DNA of 64,000 nucleotides from positions 372,001-436,000 of the forward strand of contig OW818648.1 of the NCBI GenBank assembly GCA_942492735.1, in the 5' to 3' direction. The position numbers and the translations under genes are program-made. The notes under the pieces are model-generated. The model saw only the letters and a list, made by a program, of their open reading frames with translations. It was not told where the DNA came from and ran no database searches. This stretch comes from Sporobacter sp942492735 (lineage in GTDB: Bacteria; Bacillota; Clostridia; Oscillospirales; Oscillospiraceae). How positions within the stretch are numbered: position 1 is the stretch's first letter; each line of letters begins with the position of its first letter. Positions 17,507 to 26,046 of this stretch are shown here, piece by piece.

Positions 17507-17863
17507 ATGAGCTATAAAATTGTTCGCAAAAACGAGGCTACCACTTATGAGGCACCCGGACATTACGATGTAAGGACGACCCGCCTGCACAATCCGGTTG
17601 ATGTCAATGACGGAAAGATGGTTATGGGCCTATCACACTTTTTGCCCGGCGGCGGCTGCGAGTTCGGCGGAAATCCTCTGGAATCCATCTACTACATTAT
17701 CGAAGGCGAAATGGATATCGAAATTGAGGATGGCGCCAAGACAACTTTGCATGTCGGCGACTCCTTCCACTGCGGTCCCCTAACTAAAAAGGGTATAAAA
17801 AACAACGGTACTGTATCCTGCCAAATGCTGGTCTGCTTGCTGCCGCCGCAGCAGCAAAAGTGA
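17507..17863 (+). CDS. Small cupin-domain protein
   Basis: 118 residues forming a single cupin barrel. The first cupin motif is degenerate (LPGGGCEFGGNPLESIYYIIEGE), keeping the Glu/Gly pattern but not the full set of metal histidines. The second motif is GDSFHCGPLTKKGIKNNG, with one His. ATG 17507 has AAAGGAAG seven bases upstream. It leads a four-gene operon and could bind a pathway intermediate or act as an isomerase, cyclase or hydrolase. Few metal ligands are visible, so no reaction is assigned. Confidence 0.75.
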   Translation: MSYKIVRKNEATTYEAPGHYDVRTTRLHNPVDVNDGKMVMGLSHFLPGGGCEFGGNPLESIYYIIEGEMDIEIEDGAKTTLHVGDSFHCGPLTKKGIKNNGTVSCQMLVCLLPPQQQK

Positions 17864-17922
17864 ATCTTCCCACCATGTAAACCAACACTGATTTTTCAAT
17901 TAAGAAAGGGTGTTTTGTAATA

Positions 17923-18705
17923 ATGACAAATTTGTTTGATCTGAGCGGCAAGAAGGCCGTTGTGGTTGGCGGTGCCGGCGGTATCGGCCAAGCAATTGCC
18001 GAGGGCCTTGCCGAGGCAGGCGCGCAGGTAATGATCTCCTCTCGAAAAACCGATGCGCTCCTGCGTGCTCAAAAGGAAATCAAGGACAAAACCGGTCTCG
18101 ACATTCTTTACTGCGCCGGTGATGCCGCGAAGGAAGCAGATGTTGAGGCCTTGCTGGCCGCTGCCCTCAATCAGATGGGCACGGTAGACATCCTGGTCAA
18201 TTCTCAGGGTTTCAACAAGAAGTTTCCCGGAACTGAGTTCCCCGAAAAGGAATGGAACGAAATGTTTGACGCCAATGTGAAGTCGATCATGTTTACCTGC
18301 AAGAATTTTGGCAAATACATGAAGGATCACAATATTCACGGCAAGGTCATCAATATCTCCTCCGTCCGCGGTATCCGGGCAGTCGCAAACGGCGGGATGG
18401 GCAATGTCGGTTACTGCGCCACAAAAGGCGCTGTGGAGATGCTCACAAAGGCCTATGCCTCCGATTTACGGCCGAATATTCAAGTCAACGCCATTGGCCC
18501 CACCTTGACCTATACGCCGATGATGGTCGGGATGCTGCCCGATGATGAGACTGCCCGCAACAACATCGCTGCTTCCATGCCCGCTCAGCGCATTGGCTAC
18601 CCTGATGACTGCAAAGGTCCTGCGATCTTCCTGGCCTCTGCTGCCTCAGATTTCGTGACCGGCTCAACAATCTATCCCGACGGTGGGCTGACAGCTGTTG
18701 GCTGA
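17923..18705 (+). CDS. SDR-family oxidoreductase
   Basis: 260 residues. Cofactor motif VGGAGGIGQ replaces the usual TGxxxGIG with VGG; further motifs are LVNSQGFNK (an NNAG variant), catalytic Ser in NISSVRG, YCATK and the C-terminal PDGGLTAVG. Rightward operon with the cupin 59 bases upstream and a hydroxyacid dehydrogenase 33 bases downstream. It probably reduces or oxidises a ring ketone or alcohol. The gluconate 5-dehydrogenase branch is a possible relative; the substrate is not determinable. Confidence 0.85.
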   Translation: MTNLFDLSGKKAVVVGGAGGIGQAIAEGLAEAGAQVMISSRKTDALLRAQKEIKDKTGLDILYCAGDAAKEADVEALLAAALNQMGTVDILVNSQGFNKKFPGTEFPEKEWNEMFDANVKSIMFTCKNFGKYMKDHNIHGKVINISSVRGIRAVANGGMGNVGYCATKGAVEMLTKAYASDLRPNIQVNAIGPTLTYTPMMVGMLPDDETARNNIAASMPAQRIGYPDDCKGPAIFLASAASDFVTGSTIYPDGGLTAVG

Positions 18706-18738
18706 TCTCTCAGCAGTAAAAAAACAGGAGGAACCTAT

Positions 18739-19698
18739 ATGAAAGTCGAAGATATAAAAAAAATAGCCATGTACGGTGCAGGGACGATCGGCGGCGGGTT
18801 TGCGGCATACTTCTCTCTCAAGGGGCTGCAGGTTAACGTCTATGTGCGCAGTGAAGAATCAAAGGCACGCGCCATACCCAAGATTCAGGAGCCCATTGAC
18901 TCCTATATAAAGTACGGCATTGCCACATCCGCCGAGGACCTCTGGAGCAGGATCCACATCACGACAGACCCTGCCGAAGCCTTCACGGGCGTATACTTCG
19001 CGCAGGAGAACGGCGCTGAAAACCTGGAGCAAAAGCATGAGATGATCGCCATTATGGAAAAGTATATGCCGCAGGACGGTATCATTGCCTCCTCCTCCTC
19101 AGGTAACCCCGTCACCCTCATCGCTGCCAAGGCCGAGCACGCCGAGCGCATTATCGTCGGCCATCCTTTTAACCCCGCCTATCTTCTTCCCCTCATTGAA
19201 ATCTGCGGCGGCGAGAAGACTTCCCCCGAGGTTCTTGAGGCGGCACGTCAATTCTACAAAATGTATGACAAGGCCCCCGTCGTCATGAACAAGGAGAAAA
19301 GGGGTTTCATAGCAAACCGCCTCATGCACGCCCTGTGGCGCGAGGAAATTGCTCTTGTCTGCGAGGGTGTCTGCTCCATGGCTGACGCCGACGATGCCTG
19401 GACCTTCGGCCCCGGTCTGCGTCTGGCTGCCTTCGGTCCCGCCATGAACTACGAGCTTGGCGGCGGCGACCTCGGTCTGCGCGGCTGCGCTATAAAGTTT
19501 GGGCCGATGACGAATGCTGTTTTTGCTGATATTTCAGATACAAAAAAGGTCCCGGACGAATGGGCAGACCTCTCCGGCGACGCCATTGGTCCGCTTATGC
19601 AGGCCTTACCCGACGTCATAGGCCACTCCAAGCCCGCTATCGCGAGCTTTAGGGATAATACCATTATCGAGCTGCTAAAGCTGCACAGGAAAATGTAA
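18739..19698 (+). CDS. 3-hydroxyacyl-CoA/carnitine-dehydrogenase-like enzyme
   Basis: 319 residues. NAD motif MYGAGTIGGGFA at the N-terminus, GHPFNPAYLLPLIEI with the catalytic His, and a C-terminal domain containing WTFGPGLRLAAFGP and GGGDLGLRG. This last region resembles L-carnitine dehydrogenase and L-gulonate 3-dehydrogenase more than the CoA-specific enzyme at 13266, which suggests a free 3-hydroxy acid as substrate. It is followed by a BKACE gene. Carnitine dehydrogenase is often coupled to BKACE in the same way: oxidation of a 3-hydroxy acid to a 3-keto acid that BKACE then cleaves. ATG follows AGGAGG. Confidence 0.82.
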   Translation: MKVEDIKKIAMYGAGTIGGGFAAYFSLKGLQVNVYVRSEESKARAIPKIQEPIDSYIKYGIATSAEDLWSRIHITTDPAEAFTGVYFAQENGAENLEQKHEMIAIMEKYMPQDGIIASSSSGNPVTLIAAKAEHAERIIVGHPFNPAYLLPLIEICGGEKTSPEVLEAARQFYKMYDKAPVVMNKEKRGFIANRLMHALWREEIALVCEGVCSMADADDAWTFGPGLRLAAFGPAMNYELGGGDLGLRGCAIKFGPMTNAVFADISDTKKVPDEWADLSGDAIGPLMQALPDVIGHSKPAIASFRDNTIIELLKLHRKM

Positions 19699-19776
19699 TT
19701 TTCCCGAAAATATACTTTCCCCGAAGATGTGACCTAACATCTTTAAATACTTATTGAAATTTAAGGAGAACAGGCT

Positions 19777-20784
19777 ATGGCTAAAACCATCATTACTGTC
19801 GCTATGACCGGCGCTGTCACCCCCGCCGGATACAACATTCCAGAGAAGCCCACCGATATTGCTGCGCAAGTATACGAGTGCTGGAAGCTCGGCGCGTCTG
19901 TCTGCCATCTACATATGCGCGACGACGATGGTGCGGGCGTCATGGACCCCGTTAAGTTCTATCAAACAATCAAAGCGATTCGCTCCTATAAAGACTGTGA
20001 CATCATCATCAATTGCACCTCCTCCGGTGACAATCGTGTGTCTGACGACAGCCCCTACGGCAATGCCTGCCGTATGCTTCACCACAGGACAGTGCCCGGC
20101 ATCGAAATGGGCACCTTTGACGCAGGCTCCTTCAACTGGGGTGTCCCCGGCGGTGTTTTCCACAACAGCCCCAATATGCTGATGACCCTCGGCAAACTCT
20201 ATCAGGAAAAAGGCATCAAGCCCGAGTTCGAGATTTTCGATTTTGGCATGCTTCGCGCTTCCGGCGCTTACTTGAAACAGGGCTCCGTCGCGCCGCCCAT
20301 GCACTTCCAGTTCTGTCTCGGCGTCATGGGCGGCATGGACGCCACCACCAAGTGCCTCCAAGTCCTGCTCGACGAGATGTACGAGCAGCAAGCAGCCGGC
20401 AAGCTGCCCAAGGACTGCACCTGGAGTGCCTTCGGCACCGGCAAAGGCCACCTGCCTGTCATGTTCTCCGCAATAGCAAATGAAGGCCATATTCGCGTCG
20501 GCATGGAAGACAACGTCGTCTACGGCACCGACAAGGACGGCAAGAAGATCATGGCAACCAACATGATGCTCGTCGAGCGTGCCGTTAATGCTGTCAAAGC
20601 CTTTGGTAACGACGTCGCCACTCCTTCCGAGGCCCGCCAAATGCTCAGCATACCGGTGCTGGATCATGAGGCCGTCTGCGCTGCACTCGATACCATAACC
20701 CTCGAATACCTCGAGTCCGAGAAAGAAAAGCTCAAGGAGCTTGGCACCACTTATACCATCACGAAGGGTATGGGCGGGAAATAG
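19777..20784 (+). CDS. Beta-keto acid cleavage enzyme (BKACE, DUF849 family)
   Basis: 335 residues. The zinc-binding HLHMRD motif lies near residue 46 and the second ligand region is HIRVGMEDN near residue 240, both hallmarks of 3-keto-5-aminohexanoate cleavage enzyme (Kce). BKACEs convert a beta-keto acid and acetyl-CoA to acetoacetate and a new acyl-CoA, so this gene could supply the CoA-activated intermediate in a locus that lacks a CoA ligase. AAGGAG lies 8 bases before ATG. A terminator follows, closing the operon. The specific keto acid cannot be read from the sequence. Confidence 0.9.
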   Translation: MAKTIITVAMTGAVTPAGYNIPEKPTDIAAQVYECWKLGASVCHLHMRDDDGAGVMDPVKFYQTIKAIRSYKDCDIIINCTSSGDNRVSDDSPYGNACRMLHHRTVPGIEMGTFDAGSFNWGVPGGVFHNSPNMLMTLGKLYQEKGIKPEFEIFDFGMLRASGAYLKQGSVAPPMHFQFCLGVMGGMDATTKCLQVLLDEMYEQQAAGKLPKDCTWSAFGTGKGHLPVMFSAIANEGHIRVGMEDNVVYGTDKDGKKIMATNMMLVERAVNAVKAFGNDVATPSEARQMLSIPVLDHEAVCAALDTITLEYLESEKEKLKELGTTYTITKGMGGK

Positions 20785-20800
20785 TATACCAAACATATCT

Positions 20801-20845
20801 AAAACAGCTAAGGAACCCCAAAAAGTTCCTTAGCTGTTTCATTCA
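20801..20845 (+). terminator. Terminator of the BKACE operon
   Basis: AAACAGCTAAGGAAC (20802-20816) pairs perfectly with 20825-20839 around an eight-base loop. The flanks are A-rich on the left and T-rich on the right, so it may also serve the leftward strand. Confidence 0.85.
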
Positions 20846-20960
20846 TTTCAGTGTATACCTCGTGCGCTTTCTTCGCTGCAGTTTTTCGACGGCAGAGGTG
20901 AAATAATGGCGGAAGTATTGGAGGCGGGCGCAGCAGAATTCACGACGGCTGAATCATAGC

Positions 20961-21968
20961 CTAATCAACAAAAGCGTCGAGAGGTGCGATGCCGGCTTCG
21001 TAAAACGACATACCCAGTATATTGCCTAAATTTCCGATTGTCGACGCTAAATACCATTTTCCATCGTATCTGACCGCCTGCGGGCAGAACAACCATTCAA
21101 GATCATCGGCTTCAAATGTAACAGCCAGGTCAACGATGTCCTCTTCTTCAACGCCGAGTGTTTTGACATATCTTTCGATATTTTTTTGATTCTGCTCCGA
21201 GTAGTAAATGTCTGAAAGGTCTTCGGGTTCCATGAAATCGCCTATAACAAGGTCGGCAAATATATAGTCGTTGATGAGTGCCTGGAAATCCTCGATAAAA
21301 TCAGATACCTCTTCCGAGTTAAGTAAAGGAATTGGAGCGTTTTCATTAAATATATCCGTTGCGTTCCAAGACATATAGTGTTGATATGAAAACCGAGTTA
21401 TGACGTTTAATCGCAGCATAACATTCATCTGCCGGGTGAAATCGGTAATGTTAGGGATTGCAATACCGGAAGAATTAGAACTATATGTTTTCAGCCTTAT
21501 CAAATTCTCTTCAAAATCGTAATGATCCACATAACTCTCAATGGCGAAGGATGAGCGCATCATATCCAAATCCTGATCTTTTAGGCCGATGAGATAGGCT
21601 TTAGCAGCGTCTTCAGGTGTATTAAAGCCAGGACATTCTAACCTAGCGTTCGTATGTAGACTCCCACTGCCGAACGACAATACGCCTGTCGCAAAAAGGA
21701 TCACAGCAAGTAGCAAAGCGCCCACAGCTGTCCCAATCGCTCCGAAAACCCAGAAGCTGCCCTTCCGGCTTTTGTGGGTCAATTCGGTAACTGCTTCAGC
21801 CGTTTGCCGCGAACTCGGCGAAGGCTGTTGTTTTACGGATTCCTTATGCAGCACCGGAATTGACGCCTCTACTTGTGCTTTCGTCGCAACTGATACCCCT
21901 GTGCCGCATTGCACGCAAAACCTTTCACCGTCATTTACCATTGCCCCACAATTTTTGCAGTACATCAT
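20961..21968 (-). CDS. Zinc-ribbon single-pass membrane protein
   Basis: 335 residues. An N-terminal zinc ribbon (CKNCGAMVNDGERFCVQCG, residues 4-22), a linker, one transmembrane segment (about residues 75-100, GAIGTAVGALLLAVILFATG), and an extracytoplasmic domain of about 230 residues with no family I recognise. Proteins of this layout are common in Clostridia and often sense or scaffold at the membrane. ATG at 21968 follows GGAGG. It is monocistronic, convergent with the BKACE operon. Function unknown. Confidence 0.8.
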   Translation of the reverse strand: MMYCKNCGAMVNDGERFCVQCGTGVSVATKAQVEASIPVLHKESVKQQPSPSSRQTAEAVTELTHKSRKGSFWVFGAIGTAVGALLLAVILFATGVLSFGSGSLHTNARLECPGFNTPEDAAKAYLIGLKDQDLDMMRSSFAIESYVDHYDFEENLIRLKTYSSNSSGIAIPNITDFTRQMNVMLRLNVITRFSYQHYMSWNATDIFNENAPIPLLNSEEVSDFIEDFQALINDYIFADLVIGDFMEPEDLSDIYYSEQNQKNIERYVKTLGVEEEDIVDLAVTFEADDLEWLFCPQAVRYDGKWYLASTIGNLGNILGMSFYEAGIAPLDAFVD

Positions 21969-22111
21969 AATTCTCCTCCAAATTTTCCGTTATTTAGCGG
22001 AATGCATATAACATCCAAGTTTCACTATATCGACATATTTTCTGTCATTGTCACAAAAACTCAATTTTTCCTCGTAATAATATCACGATTATTTGATTCA
22101 CACCACTATCT

Positions 22112-22150
22112 ATAAAAAAATCTCTGTGACTGTACAATCACAGAGATTTT
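22112..22150 (-). terminator. Terminator downstream of the SIMPL gene
   Basis: Perfect 12-bp arms AAATCTCTGTGA (22118-22129) and TCACAGAGATTT (22138-22149). On the minus strand the stem runs into TTTTTTATAG, so it ends the leftward SIMPL transcript. Confidence 0.82.
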
Positions 22151-22236
22151 AGGAGTAATGGTGTAAAAAAGGTTCTGACAGTTAAGCCGAAAATGAAGCG
22201 ATTTGCCTGTCACATTGGTATTGATTTCGGCAAGGC

Positions 22237-22983
22237 TTAATCCAGCGCGTAATGAAGCTTTACGGAAATGAACATGGTTTTTTCACGCGACCAGGTATTG
22301 AAGGTGCCGCCGGCGGTATAAGAATCGGTAGCCGAATTTTGCGCTGTAATCTGGAAAGTACCCAAAGTAGCGCTCAGCAGCTTATCCACCTTACCGCCCG
22401 CTTTTTCCGCCATAATGTTTATACGCGCCTTGGCATCCGCGGTCGCCGCGTCAATCAGTTCCAGTTTGAGCTCACCGAGCTTGGTATAATAGTATTCAGG
22501 AGCCTCCGAGTAAAAATTGACACCCGAACCTATAAGCTCCGTAATATCCCGCGAGATGACTTCAATATTATCCACATCCGTCGATTGAATGGTCAGCTTC
22601 TGGCTGAGAGAATAATCAACAAGCTCCGAACCTATGAAGTTGCCATTATCACTATAAATCTGCTTGTAGTTCGGGCTGATGTTCACCGAGGAAAAAACAA
22701 TGCTTTCTTTTGGCACATTATGCGCGAGTAAATATTCTTCGACAAGGCCGGCGTCCTTTTTAATAATTTCATACGCTGCTGTGGTAGATAGCCCGGAAGC
22801 GGAAAAACTACCCCGCCAAACAATTAAGTCGGAGCTGAAATCGCGCGTTGCCGAGCCTGCGGCGCTGATGCCGCCGCCGGCATTTTGCTTATACCCCACA
22901 AAAGCGGTTATCGCAATAACAACGGCAATAATTAAACTAACGCCTGCGATGAATGTAGCAATGACACGGCTTCGCATCCACAA
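22237..22983 (-). CDS. SIMPL-domain (DUF541) protein
   Basis: 248 residues: N-terminal membrane anchor (about residues 8-30, IATFIAGVSLIIAVVIAITAFVG) and a SIMPL/DUF541 domain with the characteristic pattern of alternating residues (SATRDFSSDLIVWRGSFSA, then DATADAKARINIMAEKAGGK). The start is either TTG 22983, with AAGGTGA 6 bases upstream, or ATG 22977. It is surface-exposed outside the membrane. The role is unknown; bacterial relatives have been linked to oxidative stress and to a YIP/BP26 type channel-like assembly. Confidence 0.82.
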   Translation of the reverse strand: MWMRSRVIATFIAGVSLIIAVVIAITAFVGYKQNAGGGISAAGSATRDFSSDLIVWRGSFSASGLSTTAAYEIIKKDAGLVEEYLLAHNVPKESIVFSSVNISPNYKQIYSDNGNFIGSELVDYSLSQKLTIQSTDVDNIEVISRDITELIGSGVNFYSEAPEYYYTKLGELKLELIDAATADAKARINIMAEKAGGKVDKLLSATLGTFQITAQNSATDSYTAGGTFNTWSREKTMFISVKLHYALD

Positions 22984-23296
22984 CTTAAATCACCTTACTT
23001 CTGTTGATAATTGCTTAATATTTTATCACGATTTTATATAAATGGCAATATATTTATGCTTTGTCATTTTTTTACATGCAAAGAAAGATATGCCTTCCCT
23101 TTTGACGGCGCTGGGGTAACTATCATGGCTTTGGATTGGGTTATTCGCGCGGTGGTGTGTCTAGCGCGTCTATATATGATAATCGTGGGCGGCCGGTTTT
23201 ATGATCATGCCTAACGGAGCACAGTTCTGCATATAAAATCGCTATTTTTATGCAGAACTATTTCACTTGTACATCAGAAGACGGCTGCACAGCAGG
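22984..23296. other. 313-base gap with one long hairpin
   Basis: No convincing gene. A short rightward frame (23125-23214, starting MALDWVIRAVV) has a possible GGGG ribosome site but no support. The clear feature is the stem-loop at 23223-23259. Confidence 0.4.
23223..23259 (-). terminator. Hairpin downstream of the DUF1858 gene
   Basis: AGTTCTGCATA (23223-23233) pairs with TATGCAGAACT (23249-23259), and inner TAAAAT/ATTTT bases extend it to about 16 pairs around CGCT. It lacks a T run, so termination is likely but not certain. Confidence 0.5.
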
Positions 23297-23500
23297 CTAT
23301 TTTGATGCATGCTCGTTGAGCTTATCGATGAGCTCATCGACCGAAACGCCATGTACCATACAGGCGTCTTCCAGGCTTTCTTCGGCAGCGGAGGGGCAGC
23401 TCAGGCAAAACATTCCCATCTGGAGAAAATAAGGTTCGGTGGTCCGATCAGCCTTTAAGACATCACCAACCAACGTCTCTTTTGTCACTGCAAGCTTCAT
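23297..23500 (-). CDS. DUF1858-domain protein
   Basis: 67 residues. It has the small helical DUF1858 fold with the CLSCPSAAEESLEDAC motif, whose three cysteines form the conserved pattern also seen at the N-terminus of some hybrid-cluster and disulfide-reductase-like proteins. The domain is thought to bind a ligand or metal, but no function is proven. It lies 41 bases after lon on the same strand and may be co-transcribed. The start has only a modest AGAGTGA ribosome site. Confidence 0.85.
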   Translation of the reverse strand: MKLAVTKETLVGDVLKADRTTEPYFLQMGMFCLSCPSAAEESLEDACMVHGVSVDELIDKLNEHASK

Positions 23501-23541
23501 TGCAAATCACTCTTTTCCATTAAATTATTATATAGATTCTT

Positions 23542-25923
23542 TTATGCCTGTATAGATCTTTCACCGGAGCCCCTTTGCATAAACACATGCTCTATTCTTG
23601 GCATTGAAATCCCGAGGGTTTCCCGCAATACATCTTCTACCGTTTCGACGGGTATGACTGTCAGCTGCTTTTTCACTTCATCCGGCACATCCTTCAGGTC
23701 GCTGACGTTATCCTTTGGGATGAGCACTTTGTTGATGCCGGCGCGCTGGGCACCCAAGAGCTTCTCCTTCAGGCCGCCAATCGGCAGGACGGCGCCTCTT
23801 AAGGTGATTTCTCCTGTCATGGCAATTTTGGGATCCACCTTAATCCCTGTGACAAGCGACGCGAGCGCTGTAAATAATGCGATACCGGCGGACGGGCCAT
23901 CCTTGGAAACCGCCCCGGACGGTACATGAATATGTAGATCCCGCTCCTTGAAATTAATCGTGTTGAGCGGCAGCCTCGACTTTAACAAGCTGAGCGAAAT
24001 CCTGGCCGATTCTTTCATGACATCACCCAATTGACCTGTGAGGGTGACTTCTCCGCTTCCCGGCATATCGGTTGCCTCAATAAAGAGTATCTCTCCTCCG
24101 ACAGGCGTCCACGCAAGGCCTGTAACAACACCCGGCGGATTGTCGTGCTGGGCCTTATCATGACGCGACACCTGTCTGCCAAGCATTTCCTCCAGTTCAT
24201 CGAGTTTCACGCTATATGGCAGCTCTGCTTTGTTTGATACAATTTTTTCCGAGGTCACGCGCGCGAGGCAAGCCAGCTGTTTTTTCAATCCCCTGACGCC
24301 GGCCTCCAACGTATACTCACTGATAATTTTTTTCAACACATCGTCTTCAATAATGAGCTGTTCCGCTGTCAGCCCATGTTCCGCTAAAACGGACCCTATG
24401 AGATGATTCTTACCGATATGAAATTTTTCATCCGTTGTGTAACTGGATATCTGTATGACTTCCATCCGATCAAGCAGCGGGCCCGGTATGCTTTCTACCG
24501 AATTGGCGGTCGCAACAAAGAATACATCCGACAAATCATAGGGCAGATCGAGGTAATGATCTGTAAAGCTGTTATTCTGTTCCGGATCAAGGACCTCTAA
24601 TAGCGCGCTCGCGGGATCTCCGCTGAAACCGCCGGTCATCAGCTTATCAACCTCATCAAGGACCATGACAGGATTGGTGGTTCCAGCTTTTTTGATGCTC
24701 TGTAGGATTCTCCCCGGCATCGCACCGACGTATGTCCTCCGGTGCCCTCTGATCTCAGCTTCATCTCTGATGCCGCCCAGGCTCAGGCGTATGTATTTCC
24801 TATCAAGTGCTTCCGCGATACTTTTGCCAAGGCTTGTTTTTCCTGTGCCGGGAGGCCCGACAAGCAGCAGAATAGAGCCCTTTTTGTCATTTTTCAGCTG
24901 CATAACCGCCAAATGCTGAATGATCCGCTCCTTGACCTTTTCCAAACCATAATGCTGTTCATTTAAGATCCGCCGCGCCTGATCAAGATCAATCGGCTTT
25001 GCTTCAGCCTTCTTCCACGGCAGCTGGATCAGGAGATCCAGATAATTGCGGATCACACTATTTTCGGAACTGTTCGGATTCTGAGCTTCCAGTTTATCAA
25101 GTTCCTCAAGAGCGGCATTTTTGATGTCTTCAGGCATCTGGGCGTCTTCAATTCTTGTTAAATAATCTTTATCTTTTTTCGCGCCCTCGCGCTTACCCTC
25201 ATTGAGTTCCTCCTGAATGACCTTCAGCTGGTCCCTGAGCGCTGCTTCTCTATAGTGTCTGTTGGCTTTTTCAGAGAATTTTTCGGATATCTGCATATTC
25301 AGCTCTATGGATTCCTTTTGCTTGAGCAGGTAATCCATAAAGTGCAGGCTTCTCACCTTCAACGATTCTGTTTTGAGATATTCATATTTCTCTTCGTTCG
25401 ATAATGGCATAAACTGACTCAAATACACCATAAGCGCATTCATGTCTTTAAACTCGTCGACGATTTTGCTGTATTGGTCTCCGCCCCTGAAGTTCTCACT
25501 TATCTCGTGTACAATCTTTTTAAAGTAACCAAGCATTTCCTCCTGGCTTTTTGCGTTTAAGTCGATAACATCCGGACTCTGCTCGTATTCGGCATATATA
25601 ATGTTATTTTCAATGTGAAGCGCTTTGATTTCAACTCTTTCCGTCATTTTAACCGTCAGTTGAACGCCTTTTTCTGTTTTCTCCACGCTGCTGACAAAAA
25701 AGGAAACGCCGATCTTGTAAAAGTCCTCTTCCTTCAGGTCACTCTGGTCAAAATTTGACTTCAGCGGTAAAGCGATGTTGGCGTTATTTCCGTTTTCCAA
25801 ATACCGCAGCTGAACATCGTCAAACGTTGGTAAATGAATCATCGTGACGACGCCCGGCAGTAAAACCGTATTTGATACAGGAATAACGATTCCCCTCGTA
25901 TTGTTGTTGTCTATACTTGACAT
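23542..25923 (-). CDS. lon: ATP-dependent protease Lon
   Basis: 793 residues, the normal Lon size. N-terminal substrate-binding LON domain (about 10-200), coiled-coil stretch, AAA+ module with Walker A GPPGTGKTSLGKS and Walker B MVLDEVDK, then the P domain with catalytic Ser in KDGPSAG and Lys in GGLKEKLLGAQ. It degrades damaged and regulatory proteins in the cytoplasm. The frame is open to 26043, but ATG 25923 has AGAAAGGATG upstream and starts at the LON domain. A possible -10 TATAAT (25953-25948) and a half-site resembling the neighbouring TetR operator (25958-25971) precede it. Confidence 0.95.
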   Translation of the reverse strand: MSSIDNNNTRGIVIPVSNTVLLPGVVTMIHLPTFDDVQLRYLENGNNANIALPLKSNFDQSDLKEEDFYKIGVSFFVSSVEKTEKGVQLTVKMTERVEIKALHIENNIIYAEYEQSPDVIDLNAKSQEEMLGYFKKIVHEISENFRGGDQYSKIVDEFKDMNALMVYLSQFMPLSNEEKYEYLKTESLKVRSLHFMDYLLKQKESIELNMQISEKFSEKANRHYREAALRDQLKVIQEELNEGKREGAKKDKDYLTRIEDAQMPEDIKNAALEELDKLEAQNPNSSENSVIRNYLDLLIQLPWKKAEAKPIDLDQARRILNEQHYGLEKVKERIIQHLAVMQLKNDKKGSILLLVGPPGTGKTSLGKSIAEALDRKYIRLSLGGIRDEAEIRGHRRTYVGAMPGRILQSIKKAGTTNPVMVLDEVDKLMTGGFSGDPASALLEVLDPEQNNSFTDHYLDLPYDLSDVFFVATANSVESIPGPLLDRMEVIQISSYTTDEKFHIGKNHLIGSVLAEHGLTAEQLIIEDDVLKKIISEYTLEAGVRGLKKQLACLARVTSEKIVSNKAELPYSVKLDELEEMLGRQVSRHDKAQHDNPPGVVTGLAWTPVGGEILFIEATDMPGSGEVTLTGQLGDVMKESARISLSLLKSRLPLNTINFKERDLHIHVPSGAVSKDGPSAGIALFTALASLVTGIKVDPKIAMTGEITLRGAVLPIGGLKEKLLGAQRAGINKVLIPKDNVSDLKDVPDEVKKQLTVIPVETVEDVLRETLGISMPRIEHVFMQRGSGERSIQA

Positions 25924-26046
25924 AATTACATCCTTTCTGTGTACACCATTATAAGTGAATGTTCGTTTAATAAATATTCTAATGATTGCGAGATCCCTTT
26001 GTGACATTGACTTCACAAAATTATCCCGCTTGTAAATTTTCAAAAA
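25924..26046 (-). promoter_or_regulatory. lon promoter with a candidate TetR half-operator
   Basis: On the minus strand a TATAAT box lies at 25953-25948. GAATGTTCGTTTAA at 25958-25971 matches one half of the palindrome in front of the TetR gene at 12 of 14 positions and sits just upstream of the -10, where repressor binding would block RNA polymerase. Confidence 0.45.

Noticed and set aside
1..20784. Bile-acid 7-alpha-dehydroxylation (bai) operon
   Set aside because: OYE and SDR genes recall baiCD/baiH/baiA, but the baiB ligase, baiE dehydratase and baiF transferase equivalents are missing and the dehydratases are of another family.
15315..20784. Canonical phloroglucinol operon
   Set aside because: A dehydrogenase-BKACE pair is shared with that pathway as I remember it, but no phloroglucinol reductase or cyclohydrolase could be identified with confidence. 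Kept only as an analogy.
19909..20796. Leftward frame of 295 codons
   Set aside because: Antisense to the BKACE gene, which has all family motifs and a good start.
23125..23214. Possible 29-residue rightward protein MALDWVIRAVV...
   Set aside because: Only a weak ribosome site and no homology; could be chance.
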